Source: Phycisphaerales bacterium
GTDB lineage: Bacteria; Planctomycetota; Phycisphaerae; Phycisphaerales; SM1A02
Assembly: GCA_030748805.1 (NCBI GenBank)
Contig: JASMLG010000087.1
Span: forward strand, 22,225 to 86,224
Reading direction: 5' to 3'
DNA length: 64,000 nucleotides
The notes under the pieces were generated by a model. The model made no database searches. It was not told where the DNA came from and was given only the letters and a program-made list of their open reading frames with translations. Shown here piece by piece: positions 52,566 to 61,934 of this stretch. Position 1 is the stretch's first letter. Every line of letters starts with the position of its first letter. The position numbers and the translations under genes were made by a program.

Positions 52566-53945
52566 ATGCGGGAACGAAGAACTATTGTTGATGGAGTAGA
52601 ATTCGGAAGCATATTCCAATTTCAAAAAATATTTGGTGCAATTGTAAGTTCAATGCAACCTGCGAGGATATTAATTGGTTTTGGAATGGTTCTGGTTCTG
52701 GTTGCTTCTGGACGATTGTGGGATTCATTTTCTGGAGATGACGCAACTTCGCTTACCAATACAATATCTATAGAAGAACTAAACCAGAGGCGTGGGTTAG
52801 CTATTGCCACCGCATCAACTGCGTTTGGACATAACGCACCAGAAAGTTCGGTTGACTGGAGCATTAAAGACGCACAAACTTACTTACTTGATGTTTGGCA
52901 AGATTATTTGTTTGAAGGTGAAGTGAATGCTGCTGAACGTGAAGAGTTAGAACAAATTTATCTAAATTTGGAAGAGTTAAAACCTTTAGGTCCATTTGAA
53001 GCATCATCAAATTATGTATCAGAAGCATGGACAAGTATTGTTGATGGTGGGTTAAACCTTAACGTTGTACAAATGTGGCAGGGTGTTGTATCGATTGTTT
53101 GGGAATTGCCACAGTTACTATGGCAAGGTGGGTTTCACTGGTTTATTAGCCTGTATGGTTTTTTACTAATATACGTTTTGTGTGTAGGGGGCGGAGCAAT
53201 TTCTAGAATGCAAGCATGTTGGCATTCTAGATGTCATCGCCTAAGTGTTGGTGAGGCGATTGATTTTTCTATGTTTAGATGGAGGAGTTTGCTAAGAGCA
53301 GTTTTTGCACCCGCTATGTTCGTCGCATCTCTGTCAATTGTTCTGATGTTAATGGGGTTTCTTCTCCTAAATATTCCATGGATCAATCTAATTGGTGGAT
53401 TGGTTTATGGCGTTTCATTGTTTATTGGATTTTTAATATCAATTATTGCAGTTAGTTATGCTGCATCTTTTCCTATGGTAATTCCATCAGTTGTGATTGA
53501 GGATTGTGGAGGAAGTGAAGCTCTTCAACGTTCGTTTGCTTATCTATACTCAAAAACATTGACGTATCTAGGTTACTTAGCCGTATTGATAATCTCTCTC
53601 GTTCTTGGATATCTTGTAGTTCGACTAATTGCTACTTTAACACTTGATTTCACCGCTAATTTAACTGGAGCACTTACTTTTAACCATGTTTCTGGTCAAA
53701 TTCAATACTCAACAATCCTTACAACGGGCTTGTCGTGGAATGAAACGAGTGCTATTTGGTTAATTTCACTTTGGGAAACAGTAGTATATGATTTGATGAT
53801 TGGTTGGCTATTTAGCGGCTTCTTTAGCGCAAGTGCAATGTTGTATTTATTAATGAGGAAGAAATGCGACGGGCAAGATAGCCGCGACATCTGGTGGAGT
53901 GGTTTAATCCAAGGGACAAATATTCCAGAAGAACCAACCAATTAA
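52566..53945 (+). CDS. multi-pass membrane protein of unknown function
   Basis: Not recognised. 459 residues with one N-terminal helix (ARILIGFGMVLVLVASG), a ~110-residue soluble loop, then about five membrane segments (WFISLYGFLLIYVLCVGGGA, APAMFVASLSIVLMLMGFLL, LVYGVSLFIGFLISIIAVSY, LGYLAVLIISLVLGYLVVRL). It starts 32 bp after the cytochrome stop, so it may be co-transcribed and help anchor or export that protein. Ends with a 4-bp convergent overlap. Confidence 0.7.
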   Translation: MRERRTIVDGVEFGSIFQFQKIFGAIVSSMQPARILIGFGMVLVLVASGRLWDSFSGDDATSLTNTISIEELNQRRGLAIATASTAFGHNAPESSVDWSIKDAQTYLLDVWQDYLFEGEVNAAEREELEQIYLNLEELKPLGPFEASSNYVSEAWTSIVDGGLNLNVVQMWQGVVSIVWELPQLLWQGGFHWFISLYGFLLIYVLCVGGGAISRMQACWHSRCHRLSVGEAIDFSMFRWRSLLRAVFAPAMFVASLSIVLMLMGFLLLNIPWINLIGGLVYGVSLFIGFLISIIAVSYAASFPMVIPSVVIEDCGGSEALQRSFAYLYSKTLTYLGYLAVLIISLVLGYLVVRLIATLTLDFTANLTGALTFNHVSGQIQYSTILTTGLSWNETSAIWLISLWETVVYDLMIGWLFSGFFSASAMLYLLMRKKCDGQDSRDIWWSGLIQGTNIPEEPTN

Positions 53946-54496
53946 GAGATTGAATCTGATTTCAATTCAAAAATTGATTGAGTACGAAGAACTGTTCCAT
54001 GTTCTGAATTCAAATGATATGACTGGGCATGTAGTTGGTCGTTGTACCTTTGAACATCTATGATACTGACGCTATTAGTTCCATTGATGTCGTATTGAAT
54101 AACTTTTGCTCCAGCTTCTTCACCAAACTCAACAAGTTCTTGAAATGTGTCACCGAAAAGATGTGCTGGGAGTAATTCAATTTGCATTGATGTAATTAGA
54201 GTTACCAGATCACCGAACTCTTGCTCATGATCGCGCTCACCAGCGCAAACCATCGTGTTGACATGGCCACGTTCAGGGAGATCATCTACGTTTGGACTTA
54301 CAACCTCTGTAACACAAGTTCCCTCGTATTCAAATCGAAGGACGTGAGCACCCCTAAGAAGCCACGCTTCAAAGTCATAGCCGTTATGTTGTACTACGAT
54401 TCGATCAACGATATCGAAGAACTCTGGGTGTATAGCTGACCTGAACAAAGCCATGGTATAGGTTTGTTGATCTGTTAATTTATCTGGTATCTGCAT
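53942..54496 (-). CDS. soluble protein of unknown function
   Basis: Not recognised. 184 residues, begins MQIPDKLTDQQTYTMALFRS. Beta-rich first half (FDIVDRIVVQHNGYDFEAWL) and DLVTLITSMQIELLPAHLFG. No signal peptide or metal motif. Convergent with the membrane protein gene with a 4-bp overlap. Confidence 0.55.
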   Translation of the reverse strand: MQIPDKLTDQQTYTMALFRSAIHPEFFDIVDRIVVQHNGYDFEAWLLRGAHVLRFEYEGTCVTEVVSPNVDDLPERGHVNTMVCAGERDHEQEFGDLVTLITSMQIELLPAHLFGDTFQELVEFGEEAGAKVIQYDINGTNSVSIIDVQRYNDQLHAQSYHLNSEHGTVLRTQSIFELKSDSIS

Positions 54497-54610
54497 TGTT
54501 GTCCCAATGGTGAAAAGATGGCGAAATGATTAATCCTAACAAAGACCTAATGTGGTCCATTATCCTCCGTGTTTACATGTGCATTGTTACCAAAAATCCA
54601 ATTAAATCAA

Positions 54611-54633
54611 GATAAAAAACCTGTTTTTTTATC
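54611..54633 (-). terminator. weak AT-rich hairpin downstream of the glycosylase gene
   Basis: GATAAAAAAC (54611-20) and GTTTTTTTATC (54623-33) can pair. It is AT-rich, so a weak terminator at best, about 60 nt after the glycosylase stop. Confidence 0.3.
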
Positions 54634-54688
54634 AAATATTGCGGATTAACGGAACCTGTTGATATAAAAGGGGTTGCAAACTATAGTT

Positions 54689-55342
54689 TTATTCCTTCAA
54701 TCTAGCAATTACTTGTTGAACATCAGACCATACTTGTTGCCGAACCTCTTTTGTATAGTTTCTAAGCAAATATGCTGGGTGGTAAGTAGGCATTACTGGA
54801 ATATCTTTAAATTCACCCCAATTTCCTCTTAATCGTGTAATTCCATCATTTGTAGAGAGAAGATATTTCGTCGCAGGTGATCCTAGCGAAACGATGACGC
54901 TTGGTTCAACGATTTCAATTTGCTTTATCAGGAATGGGCCGCAATTATCAATTTCTGTTGGGAGTGGAGTTCTATTGTTTGGTGGTCTACTTTTTAGAAT
55001 ATTTGCAATATAGACATCTTCTCTTTGTAGACCTATTGCTTCGATAATCTGATTAAGTTTTTGTCCGGCTGCACCTACGAATGGAATCCCTTGTGCGTCC
55101 TCTTCTGCTCCAGGGGCTTCGCCGATGAACATGAGTGATGCATTTGGTTCCCCTATTCCAAATACCGTCTGTGTGAAGCCACTTGCTGTTGTGCAGTGCG
55201 GGCAAGTTGAATCGTGCTCTTGCTTAAGCAAGTCAAGCAACGACTGCTTGTCAGTAGGTTTTGAGATAGTACTAACAGGAAGGAAGTCAACTCCCATGAG
55301 TATACTAGTTTGAAGATGCAGATTAGCTGTTTGGATATCCAT
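54689..55342 (-). CDS. uracil-DNA glycosylase, family 4-like, one cluster cysteine replaced
   Basis: Removes uracil from DNA. 217 residues with the family 4 motif [20 protein letters not shown] (~residue 75-94), [20 protein letters not shown], and [11 protein letters not shown] with the catalytic-site His. Type 4 enzymes hold a 4Fe-4S cluster with four Cys. Here CPHC and DNC supply three, but the usual K-C-R-P-P reads [13 protein letters not shown], with Ser at the remaining position. dtd ends 14 nt upstream, so the two are co-transcribed. Confidence 0.88.
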   Translation of the reverse strand: MDIQTANLHLQTSILMGVDFLPVSTISKPTDKQSLLDLLKQEHDSTCPHCTTASGFTQTVFGIGEPNASLMFIGEAPGAEEDAQGIPFVGAAGQKLNQIIEAIGLQREDVYIANILKSRPPNNRTPLPTEIDNCGPFLIKQIEIVEPSVIVSLGSPATKYLLSTNDGITRLRGNWGEFKDIPVMPTYHPAYLLRNYTKEVRQQVWSDVQQVIARLKE

Positions 55343-55356
55343 AGAGTATGTGTATG

Positions 55357-55803
55357 TTATGTTCGACGGACGATTATTGTAACTGGACCATCGTTGTTAA
55401 TTGCAACATTCATCTTGGCTCCAAATACTCCGTTTTTTACAGTGATTCCGTATCCCTTTTGCAATAACTCCCCAACTTTTGTAACGAGTGGTTCAGCTAG
55501 TTCTGGTTTGGCTGCATTAATAAAACTTGGACGGTTACCATGAGCACAATCACCTGAAAGTGTGAATTGGCTAATAAGTAATAATTCACCTTCAACATCA
55601 ATTAAGGATTTGTTCATTTTGTTATCTTCGTCAGGGAAAATACGAAGGGCGGAAAGTTTTTTTGCCATCCATGCTACCTCTTTATCGTCATCATTAGTTT
55701 CAATTCCAAGAAGCACGCACATACCAATCCCTATTGATTCCTTATGTGCTGGAACTTGAACTGTGACACTCGCACTAGTAACTCTTTGGACTACCGCAAT
55801 CAT
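55357..55803 (-). CDS. dtd: D-aminoacyl-tRNA deacylase
   Basis: Hydrolyses D-amino acids (and glycine) from mischarged tRNA. 148 residues: MIAVVQRVTSASVTV, LLLISQFTLSGDC then HGNRPSFINAAKPE (active-site SQFTL block), and NNDGPVTIIVRRT at the C-terminus (the NxGPV motif). First gene before the glycosylase on the minus strand. Confidence 0.94.
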   Translation of the reverse strand: MIAVVQRVTSASVTVQVPAHKESIGIGMCVLLGIETNDDDKEVAWMAKKLSALRIFPDEDNKMNKSLIDVEGELLLISQFTLSGDCAHGNRPSFINAAKPELAEPLVTKVGELLQKGYGITVKNGVFGAKMNVAINNDGPVTIIVRRT

Positions 55804-55835
55804 TCTTTCATTGTACTTGCCAATTCAGATTTAAC

Positions 55836-55870
55836 AAAAAGAGTCCGATGCTTTAGAAGCAATCGAACTC
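55836..55870 (-). terminator. minus-strand intrinsic terminator upstream of dtd
   Basis: Minus-strand stem GAGTTCGAT / ATCGGACTC (one G-T pair) followed by five T. It would stop transcripts from the Memo-family gene before dtd. Confidence 0.75.
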
Positions 55871-56064
55871 CATGTGGGGGCTAGGTAAAAAAATGTACGC
55901 ATTGATAGTTATGATGGTTCCCAAAAAATTGAGGATTTGCTTCAAACAAGCATTTTTTAAATAAGTAGATACTCCCACAAAACACTGTAATTGGGAAGAT
56001 TCCCCATTCTATGAAGGATGGTGCCCCTAATGAGACCAAGTCAAATGTTGTGGAATTAAGCAAA

Positions 56065-57264
56065 TCAAATCAGTGCCATTGAGCAACTAGAAACAAGAGC
56101 ATGACCTCTTTCGTCACATGCTTGTCGGTAATCGATTAACTCAATTACATCTGGTTTGACTAAATCCAACAGTGCGGACATGTTCCCAATGGAACACCAC
56201 TGTGTTGCGTTGTTATTCCACTTTATTGCAGAAACAAATTCTTCTGCATCATTTTCTACATACTTTGACATCATCTCTCTGTCGTGTCGTTCAACGTCAA
56301 ATTTTCGCTGATCATCTACTGGTCTTGGCTCGCCAAATTGCTGACCCACATGGCTCAAGTCAGCAGATGAAATAAATAAAGTGGTTCCTCCAATTGTCTC
56401 GAGAATTTCTTCAAGAGCATCAACGAACTCTTTAGTTGAAGTTCTACCAGCATCATCTTCGATCATATCAATAAGAGGATTAGGGATAAGAGCAGCTACA
56501 ACAGGAATATCGCCAAAACAATACTGTAACCATGGAAGTTGTAATTCGATTGAGTGCTCTGCTGAAAGATCTATAAAATCTGCAGTGATAGCATCTTCAA
56601 ATTTATCGACTAACGCATTTACAACCTTTTCATCTATAGGACAAGTTCCTAAAGGTGTTTTAAATCCAATAGTCGAAAGAACAACTCCGTCTCCGTTACC
56701 AAAATGGTTGGTTCCAAGAATCACTACCCTGTTAGGTTTTTCAGCGTTTTTCCAAGGGTAATATGCAGAAGCATAGTTTGGCCATCCCCTAGCATAGTCA
56801 AGATGCGGTGCAACAATAGCTCTGACTGTTTGTTCTAATTCAGGATCCTCAGCTTCAGAAAACCATGATTCAATTTGTTCTTTACAGTCCTCTGTAGTTT
56901 TCCCAAGCGAACCACTTGACCGAACTGGAAAAGCACCTTCTTCTTTCAACCTCTTTACAGCTTCAATTTCAAGTTTTGTAGCCGTTGGTCCCCAAAGCAA
57001 ACCTAAACTATCAAGTTTTTTAAGCAAATCAACGAACTGTTCAGGTTGAGCTTTGGTTGCTTTAGCGATCTCTTGTGCAGTAGATTCTCCATTAATTCTC
57101 TGGATAACTGCAAAAATATTTGGTGGGATTGCCAGCGTCTCATTAGTAAGCATGAACGGATCTCTAATAGCCACAAGTGGTTTGTCATCGTGTTTGATTG
57201 GCCAAGCTTGAAATTGTCGAAGGGCTGGCATTAAAAGGTGTTCAGGAAGGTCCGAGAAAGGCAT
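56065..57264 (-). CDS. Memo-family protein (AmmeMemoRadiSam protein B) with N-terminal helical domain
   Basis: 399 residues. Residues ~130-399 are the Memo fold: RAIVAPHLDYARGWPNYASA, RVVILGTNHFGNGDG, ELQLPWLQYCF, FISSADLSHVGQQFG, which carry the metal-binding His of the family. Residues ~1-100 form a separate region with a PqqD/winged-helix look (IPPNIFAVIQRINGESTAQE, IAKATKAQPEQFVDLL). I chose ATG 57264 because GGAG lies 6 nt upstream within an earlier in-frame ATG. The usual AmmeMemo partners AMMECR1 and radical SAM are not adjacent. Confidence 0.87.
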   Translation of the reverse strand: MPFSDLPEHLLMPALRQFQAWPIKHDDKPLVAIRDPFMLTNETLAIPPNIFAVIQRINGESTAQEIAKATKAQPEQFVDLLKKLDSLGLLWGPTATKLEIEAVKRLKEEGAFPVRSSGSLGKTTEDCKEQIESWFSEAEDPELEQTVRAIVAPHLDYARGWPNYASAYYPWKNAEKPNRVVILGTNHFGNGDGVVLSTIGFKTPLGTCPIDEKVVNALVDKFEDAITADFIDLSAEHSIELQLPWLQYCFGDIPVVAALIPNPLIDMIEDDAGRTSTKEFVDALEEILETIGGTTLFISSADLSHVGQQFGEPRPVDDQRKFDVERHDREMMSKYVENDAEEFVSAIKWNNNATQWCSIGNMSALLDLVKPDVIELIDYRQACDERGHALVSSCSMALI

Positions 57265-57345
57265 TTGTAACTCCATGTGGTGAATAAAGTAGTAAAGAGC
57301 CGTCAAAAAGGGTACTTATGGTTGAAGAAGCGGCAATAGAACGCC

Positions 57346-57394
57346 AACAATCACGTTATACGGTATCACCGCTTGCTCTCTTGCGGTGATTGTT
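57346..57394 (+). promoter_or_regulatory. alternative hairpins in the Memo / DUF1573 divergent region
   Basis: ATCACCGC (57365-72) pairs with GCGGTGAT (57383-90), followed by TGTTT. An upstream AACAATCAC can instead pair with GTGATTGTT over the same bases. This could be an attenuator or chance overlap. Confidence 0.3.
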
Positions 57395-57454
57395 TACAAT
57401 ACCGAATCCATGTTTTCTTGGGATCTTTTGAAGGAATTGCTCGGAAGGACAGAT

Positions 57455-59236
57455 ATGACAAATAATATTACAAAAACTACTCTTACGCTTGCTCTCATTG
57501 CAACTATGCTTGGTATATCAGTTGGGTGTGAGCAGAATTCAGAAGAGACAACTACACAAGCGGAAACAACCAAAACAGAAGTTGCTTCCGTTTCTACAGT
57601 TGATTCATCAAAACCAGCACTTGAACAGCCAGAAATAACTCCTGCCAAAACAAAAAAACAACCGGATGATACAGCTTCTCTTAAACCATCTGCTGGGTTG
57701 AATCAAAAAGCTCCTGAACGAAGTTCCCAAAAGCCAGATACTAAAAACCCACTACAACCACAAGAAACACCTGAAGTAAAAGAACAAGTTGTAGTTCTTG
57801 AGCCAGCTCAAATTGATTTAGGAAAGTTTTCAACAAGTGAAAAGGGTACCGGTTCTGTTAAGTTAACAAATTCCGGATCTGAACCTGTCACTATTACAAG
57901 AGCCAAAGCAAGTTGTGGTTGTACTACTTCTGATTTTAAAAATAACACAGTTTTACAACCAGGTGAATCAACTGAAATTAGCGTGACAATGAATGGAAAG
58001 GGCAAAGCTAGAAAACTGACTAAAACGGTTACTTTTACGGTTGATGGTTATCCACCGTTACGTTTACCAGTTGTTGCTGAAACAATCTCTTATGTAACAC
58101 TTGATGTTGAACCACTTGTTATTGACGATGCAGTTAACAGCACAACAATTACTTTGACATCTCTGGATGATCAACCATTCAAAATTACCTCAATGATTCC
58201 AGATATAGTTGAAGAAATACAAGAGGAAGCAGCTTCTTCTCAAGAGTTGACTATCGATTGGGACTTGTTTTGGGATGTTGTTACAACAACCAAAATAACA
58301 ATTCGCCTTGACCATCCACTTTGTAAAGAAATTACTACTAATGTTCGACTCAGTGCAGATCAGAGGCAGCGACTCAACAAAATTATTTCTGATCGTCGTG
58401 CTGGTGGCGACTTGCCAACTAAAGATCCTACAAAACCACTGACTGGGGATCAACTAGCACGATACATTAAGTCCGGTCGTGGGGAAAAGGTAATAAAATA
58501 TATCAATGATGGACTTGGTAAGTTTAATGCGGTAAATCGAGAAGGTGTATCGTTATTAATGGTAGCTTCTGAAGAGGGCGACTATGAAACCGTTTCGGGT
58601 TTAATTGAACTAGGGGCTCAATTAGAACGAGTCGATCGAATTAATCGTACACCTCTAATGTATGCAGCTAGAGCAAAGAATCCAGAAGTTATTCAAGTTC
58701 TACTTGATGCAGGTGCGGATATTCAAGCAAGAAGTAAGCTAGGCAATACACCCCTATCTTGGGCTTCTGGTTTTGGTCCATCAGTTGGAGTCCAATTATT
58801 AGTTGATGCTGGAGCAGACGCAAATACGGTTGACACCGTCCTTGGTTACACACCACTTGTTTGGGCATCTGGATTTGGTGACCCGAATTCCATTCCAATA
58901 TTAATTGAAGCAGGCGCGGATATCGAAGTAAACGATATTGCTGAGGGAAGAACCCCTCTTATGCATTCTGTTCGTACTGGCAAACTAGAATGTGTGAAGT
59001 TTTTAATCTCAGCAGGTGCAAATGTAAATGCAATTGATAATGATCAAGAAACAGCACTTCATGTTGGTGCGTTAAGCAATAATGTTACGATTGATAAAAT
59101 AAAATTACTGATTGATTCTGGTGCAGATGTGAATGCAAAGAATAAAAATGGTGAAACACCCCTTGATCTTGCAAAAACAAGGACAGACGATTCTGGTCCT
59201 GAAATTGTTGCTTATCTAACCGAAAAAACTAAGTAA
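57455..59236 (+). CDS. lipoprotein with DUF1573-like and ankyrin repeats
   Basis: 593 residues. ATG 57455 (GGAAGGA upstream) gives TLTLALIATMLGISVGC, a lipoprotein signal with C at the cleavage site. Then a Gln/Thr/Pro linker, an Ig-like DUF1573 domain (~130-235: TGSVKLTNSGSEPVTITRAK, ASCGCTTSDF with the C-x-C), and from ~350 on about seven ankyrin repeats (VSLLMVASEEGDYETVSGLI, RTPLMYAARAKNPEVIQVLL, TPLSWASGFGPSVGVQLLVD). A surface-anchored scaffold; ligand unknown. A terminator follows. Confidence 0.85.
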   Translation: MTNNITKTTLTLALIATMLGISVGCEQNSEETTTQAETTKTEVASVSTVDSSKPALEQPEITPAKTKKQPDDTASLKPSAGLNQKAPERSSQKPDTKNPLQPQETPEVKEQVVVLEPAQIDLGKFSTSEKGTGSVKLTNSGSEPVTITRAKASCGCTTSDFKNNTVLQPGESTEISVTMNGKGKARKLTKTVTFTVDGYPPLRLPVVAETISYVTLDVEPLVIDDAVNSTTITLTSLDDQPFKITSMIPDIVEEIQEEAASSQELTIDWDLFWDVVTTTKITIRLDHPLCKEITTNVRLSADQRQRLNKIISDRRAGGDLPTKDPTKPLTGDQLARYIKSGRGEKVIKYINDGLGKFNAVNREGVSLLMVASEEGDYETVSGLIELGAQLERVDRINRTPLMYAARAKNPEVIQVLLDAGADIQARSKLGNTPLSWASGFGPSVGVQLLVDAGADANTVDTVLGYTPLVWASGFGDPNSIPILIEAGADIEVNDIAEGRTPLMHSVRTGKLECVKFLISAGANVNAIDNDQETALHVGALSNNVTIDKIKLLIDSGADVNAKNKNGETPLDLAKTRTDDSGPEIVAYLTEKTK

Positions 59237-59263
59237 TAAACCTAGAACTAATTTGTTTAGTTT

Positions 59264-59289
59264 AGCGAGTCGCCTAATGGCGGCTCGCT
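59264..59289 (+). terminator. hairpin after the ankyrin lipoprotein
   Basis: AGCGAGTCGCC / GGCGGCTCGCT, 11 pairs with one G-T, loop TAAT, then TTCGTT. The T run is short. Confidence 0.7.
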
Positions 59290-59325
59290 TTCGTTATGAT
59301 ATACATTCTAAAAAAGGATTATCCC

Positions 59326-60858
59326 ATGACTACTATTGCAACTTCAACTGAATACGATCAACTAATTAAGAAAACAAAAGAAGCAAATTCTCTGGGAAGC
59401 ACTATTTCATTATTGCATTGGGATCAAGAGGTGATGATGCCAAAGAAGGGAATTGAATATAGGGCTGATCAAATATCACTTGCATCAAGAATGCACCATG
59501 AACTTTCTACGGATCAAGAAGTTGGCGACTTGTTAAGTGCATGTGAATCAGATTCTGATTTAGTTAGCGACTCAACAAGTATGTCAGCAGTGAACATTAG
59601 AGAAATACGACACAAATATAACAGATTGTCAAAACTTCCTTCTTCATTAGTTGAAGAAGAAGCGATGTTGTCAAGTCTCGGACAAAACGCTTGGGCTGAG
59701 GCAAGAAAGAATAATGACTTTTCTGAATTCCAACCATGGTTAGTAAAAATAGTTGATCTTTTAAGGAGTAAGGCAGATTGTTATGGATGGAAAGAAGGTG
59801 GAGAGCCATGGGATGCTCTTGCCGAGGATTATGAGCCAGGATGTACCGCAACATCTGTTAGTAATGTGTTTACTCCTCTTCGTGAACGATTGCAATCTCT
59901 TCTAAATGAAATCATGGGTAGTGAAACAAGACCAAGTAATTCATTTAATGAAATAGCACTCCCAGTAGAGCAGCAAAAATCATTTGTAAAAATGATTGCG
60001 ACTCAAATTGGTTTTGATTTTGAAGCAGGACGTCTTGATGAATCAACCCACCCTTTCTGTAGTGGTACTCATTGCAACGATGTTCGCCTAACAACTCGTT
60101 TTCACGAAAATAATGTGAACGATGCAATTGGTTCGACAATGCACGAAGCGGGTCATGGAATCTATGAACAGGGTCTCTTGTTTAAACATGTTGGAACTCC
60201 AATGGGCAATGCTGTCTCTCTTGGTATTCATGAATCCCAAAGCCGTATGTGGGAAAATCAAGTTGGACGAAGTGAAGCATTTTGGAAGTGGTGTTATCCA
60301 AAGATGAATGAATTCTTTGGTGATGCGACTGCGTCTCTTACTTTTGATGACGTCTATGGTGGAGCAAACATAGTCAAGCCCGACTTTATCCGTGTTGAAG
60401 CAGACGAAGCGACGTACAACATGCACATTATGATTAGGTTTGAACTTGAACGCATGATGATGAAGGGTGACCTTGCAGTTGCTGACCTTCCAGAGGCATG
60501 GAATTCACGCTACAAAGAGTATCTTGGAATAGATGTACCAAGTGATACCAAGGGTTGTTTACAAGATATACACTGGTCGATGACTTCGATGGGTTATTTC
60601 CCAACGTACACACTGGGCAATTTGTATTGTGCGCAGTTTTTTGAAACAGCAATGGAAGAAATTCCAGACATGCACGAGCAGTTTGCTCGAGGTGAATTTA
60701 GTGCTTTGAAAACGTGGCTCAATGAAAATATTCATCAGCGCGGTCAACAGTATCGTGCAGCGGAACTTTGTGAGGTTGTTACAGGAAAAGCGCTCAGCGC
60801 AGATCCGCTCATGCGGCACCTTGAAAGCAAATTGAAACCACTTTACGACCTTACTTGA
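59326..60858 (+). CDS. carboxypeptidase Taq (M32 metallopeptidase)
   Basis: Zinc carboxypeptidase, cytoplasmic. 510 residues with HEAGHGIYEQGL (HExxH, ~residue 270), GIHESQSRMWENQVG (HES motif) and RVEADEATYNMHI, the family's three hallmarks. N-terminus TISLLHWDQEVMMPKKG matches M32. ATG 59326 with AAGGA upstream. Its end overlaps anmK by 16 bp. Confidence 0.94.
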   Translation: MTTIATSTEYDQLIKKTKEANSLGSTISLLHWDQEVMMPKKGIEYRADQISLASRMHHELSTDQEVGDLLSACESDSDLVSDSTSMSAVNIREIRHKYNRLSKLPSSLVEEEAMLSSLGQNAWAEARKNNDFSEFQPWLVKIVDLLRSKADCYGWKEGGEPWDALAEDYEPGCTATSVSNVFTPLRERLQSLLNEIMGSETRPSNSFNEIALPVEQQKSFVKMIATQIGFDFEAGRLDESTHPFCSGTHCNDVRLTTRFHENNVNDAIGSTMHEAGHGIYEQGLLFKHVGTPMGNAVSLGIHESQSRMWENQVGRSEAFWKWCYPKMNEFFGDATASLTFDDVYGGANIVKPDFIRVEADEATYNMHIMIRFELERMMMKGDLAVADLPEAWNSRYKEYLGIDVPSDTKGCLQDIHWSMTSMGYFPTYTLGNLYCAQFFETAMEEIPDMHEQFARGEFSALKTWLNENIHQRGQQYRAAELCEVVTGKALSADPLMRHLESKLKPLYDLT

Positions 60859-61895
60859 GTCCAACCAACTAGTTCGTTAGTTTCTTTTCTACCGGTTACT
60901 TGTGGCAGCGTTATAGAAACGCCATCTTGTGCAAGTCCACCTAGGATTGCCATCGCCATTGCTTCCCTCGCTTGTATTGGTGCTCCTAAAACTTCGGTTG
61001 TTCCGGTATGAACAATGGCTTCTTTTAGCGATTGATTGCGTACACCCCCACCAGCCAGTAGAACCCTGTCAAAACATTTAGTTGATTCGTTTATACATAT
61101 ACCAATAGCTTTGGTTGTAGTAGCTAGAAGATCTTCAGTTGATATATCGGTGCCTAAACTTAGAACAAAATCACCAAGGTCATCTCCAGAACCAAGAGAT
61201 TGATTTTCATTTTTTTGTTGATTAAGCTTTTGGAGTATTAATTCTAATGTGTTTTGATGTACGGTTCCTTCTGTTGCCGCTTTCCCATTCACATCAAACT
61301 CTTGGTTAAGTTTCTTATTTGCAATTTTGTTTAGAATTAGATTGCAACAACAAACATCGAATCCACTAATTTGTGTTGGCTGGCAATTTGCGGGCAATAA
61401 AGTTACATTGCAAAAGCCACCAAGATTTACCACAGCAGTTGAGATTTCTTCTGAGCGAAACATTATCCAATCTGATAGTGGGGTAATAGGTGCACCTTGA
61501 CCACCTAGTAATAAATCTGATTTTCTAGGATCACTTAAGACAGGGCATTTAAACTTTTCTAGAATTGGTTCCTCATTAATTAATTGAATACTTTTAGGTG
61601 GCTGATGAAAGACCGTTTGACCGTGTAGTGCTATTAAATCGATGTTCTTAACATTTAGTTTAGAAATCGTTTTAGTCGTGATTTCACCAACCAGAGTTGC
61701 TGCCACATCAAATTCATCTTCGCTTCCACCGACTTCAACTAATTGTTTCAACATAAGTTTTGTTTCCCCCAATTTACTAGACGACATATCAATGAAAGTT
61801 GGAATCATTGATAAGCCAAAACCGTCTACTTTTACTGCCACCGCATCGACCCCATCCATGCTTGTCCCAGTCATTGTTCCGATGATTGTTCTCAT
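60843..61895 (-). CDS. anmK: anhydro-N-acetylmuramic acid kinase
   Basis: Phosphorylates and opens 1,6-anhydro-MurNAc in peptidoglycan recycling. 350 residues: IGTMTGTSMDGVDAVAVKVD, DLIALHGQTVFHQPPKS, DLLLGGQGAPITPLSD (usual GGQGAPLVP), NLGGFCNVTLLP and LAGGGVRNQSLKEAIV. Slightly shorter than usual. Head-to-head with the UDP-sugar decarboxylase, 39 bp between starts. Confidence 0.93.
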   Translation of the reverse strand: MRTIIGTMTGTSMDGVDAVAVKVDGFGLSMIPTFIDMSSSKLGETKLMLKQLVEVGGSEDEFDVAATLVGEITTKTISKLNVKNIDLIALHGQTVFHQPPKSIQLINEEPILEKFKCPVLSDPRKSDLLLGGQGAPITPLSDWIMFRSEEISTAVVNLGGFCNVTLLPANCQPTQISGFDVCCCNLILNKIANKKLNQEFDVNGKAATEGTVHQNTLELILQKLNQQKNENQSLGSGDDLGDFVLSLGTDISTEDLLATTTKAIGICINESTKCFDRVLLAGGGVRNQSLKEAIVHTGTTEVLGAPIQAREAMAMAILGGLAQDGVSITLPQVTGRKETNELVGWTQVRS

Positions 61896-61934
61896 ACCTA
61901 CACTTTACACTCTTCCTAGCGTATCCTGCACGTT

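Noticed and set aside
55881..56063. 60-codon hydrophobic minus-strand frame after the Memo gene
   Set aside because: It begins with TTG, has no ribosome site and shows no family resemblance.
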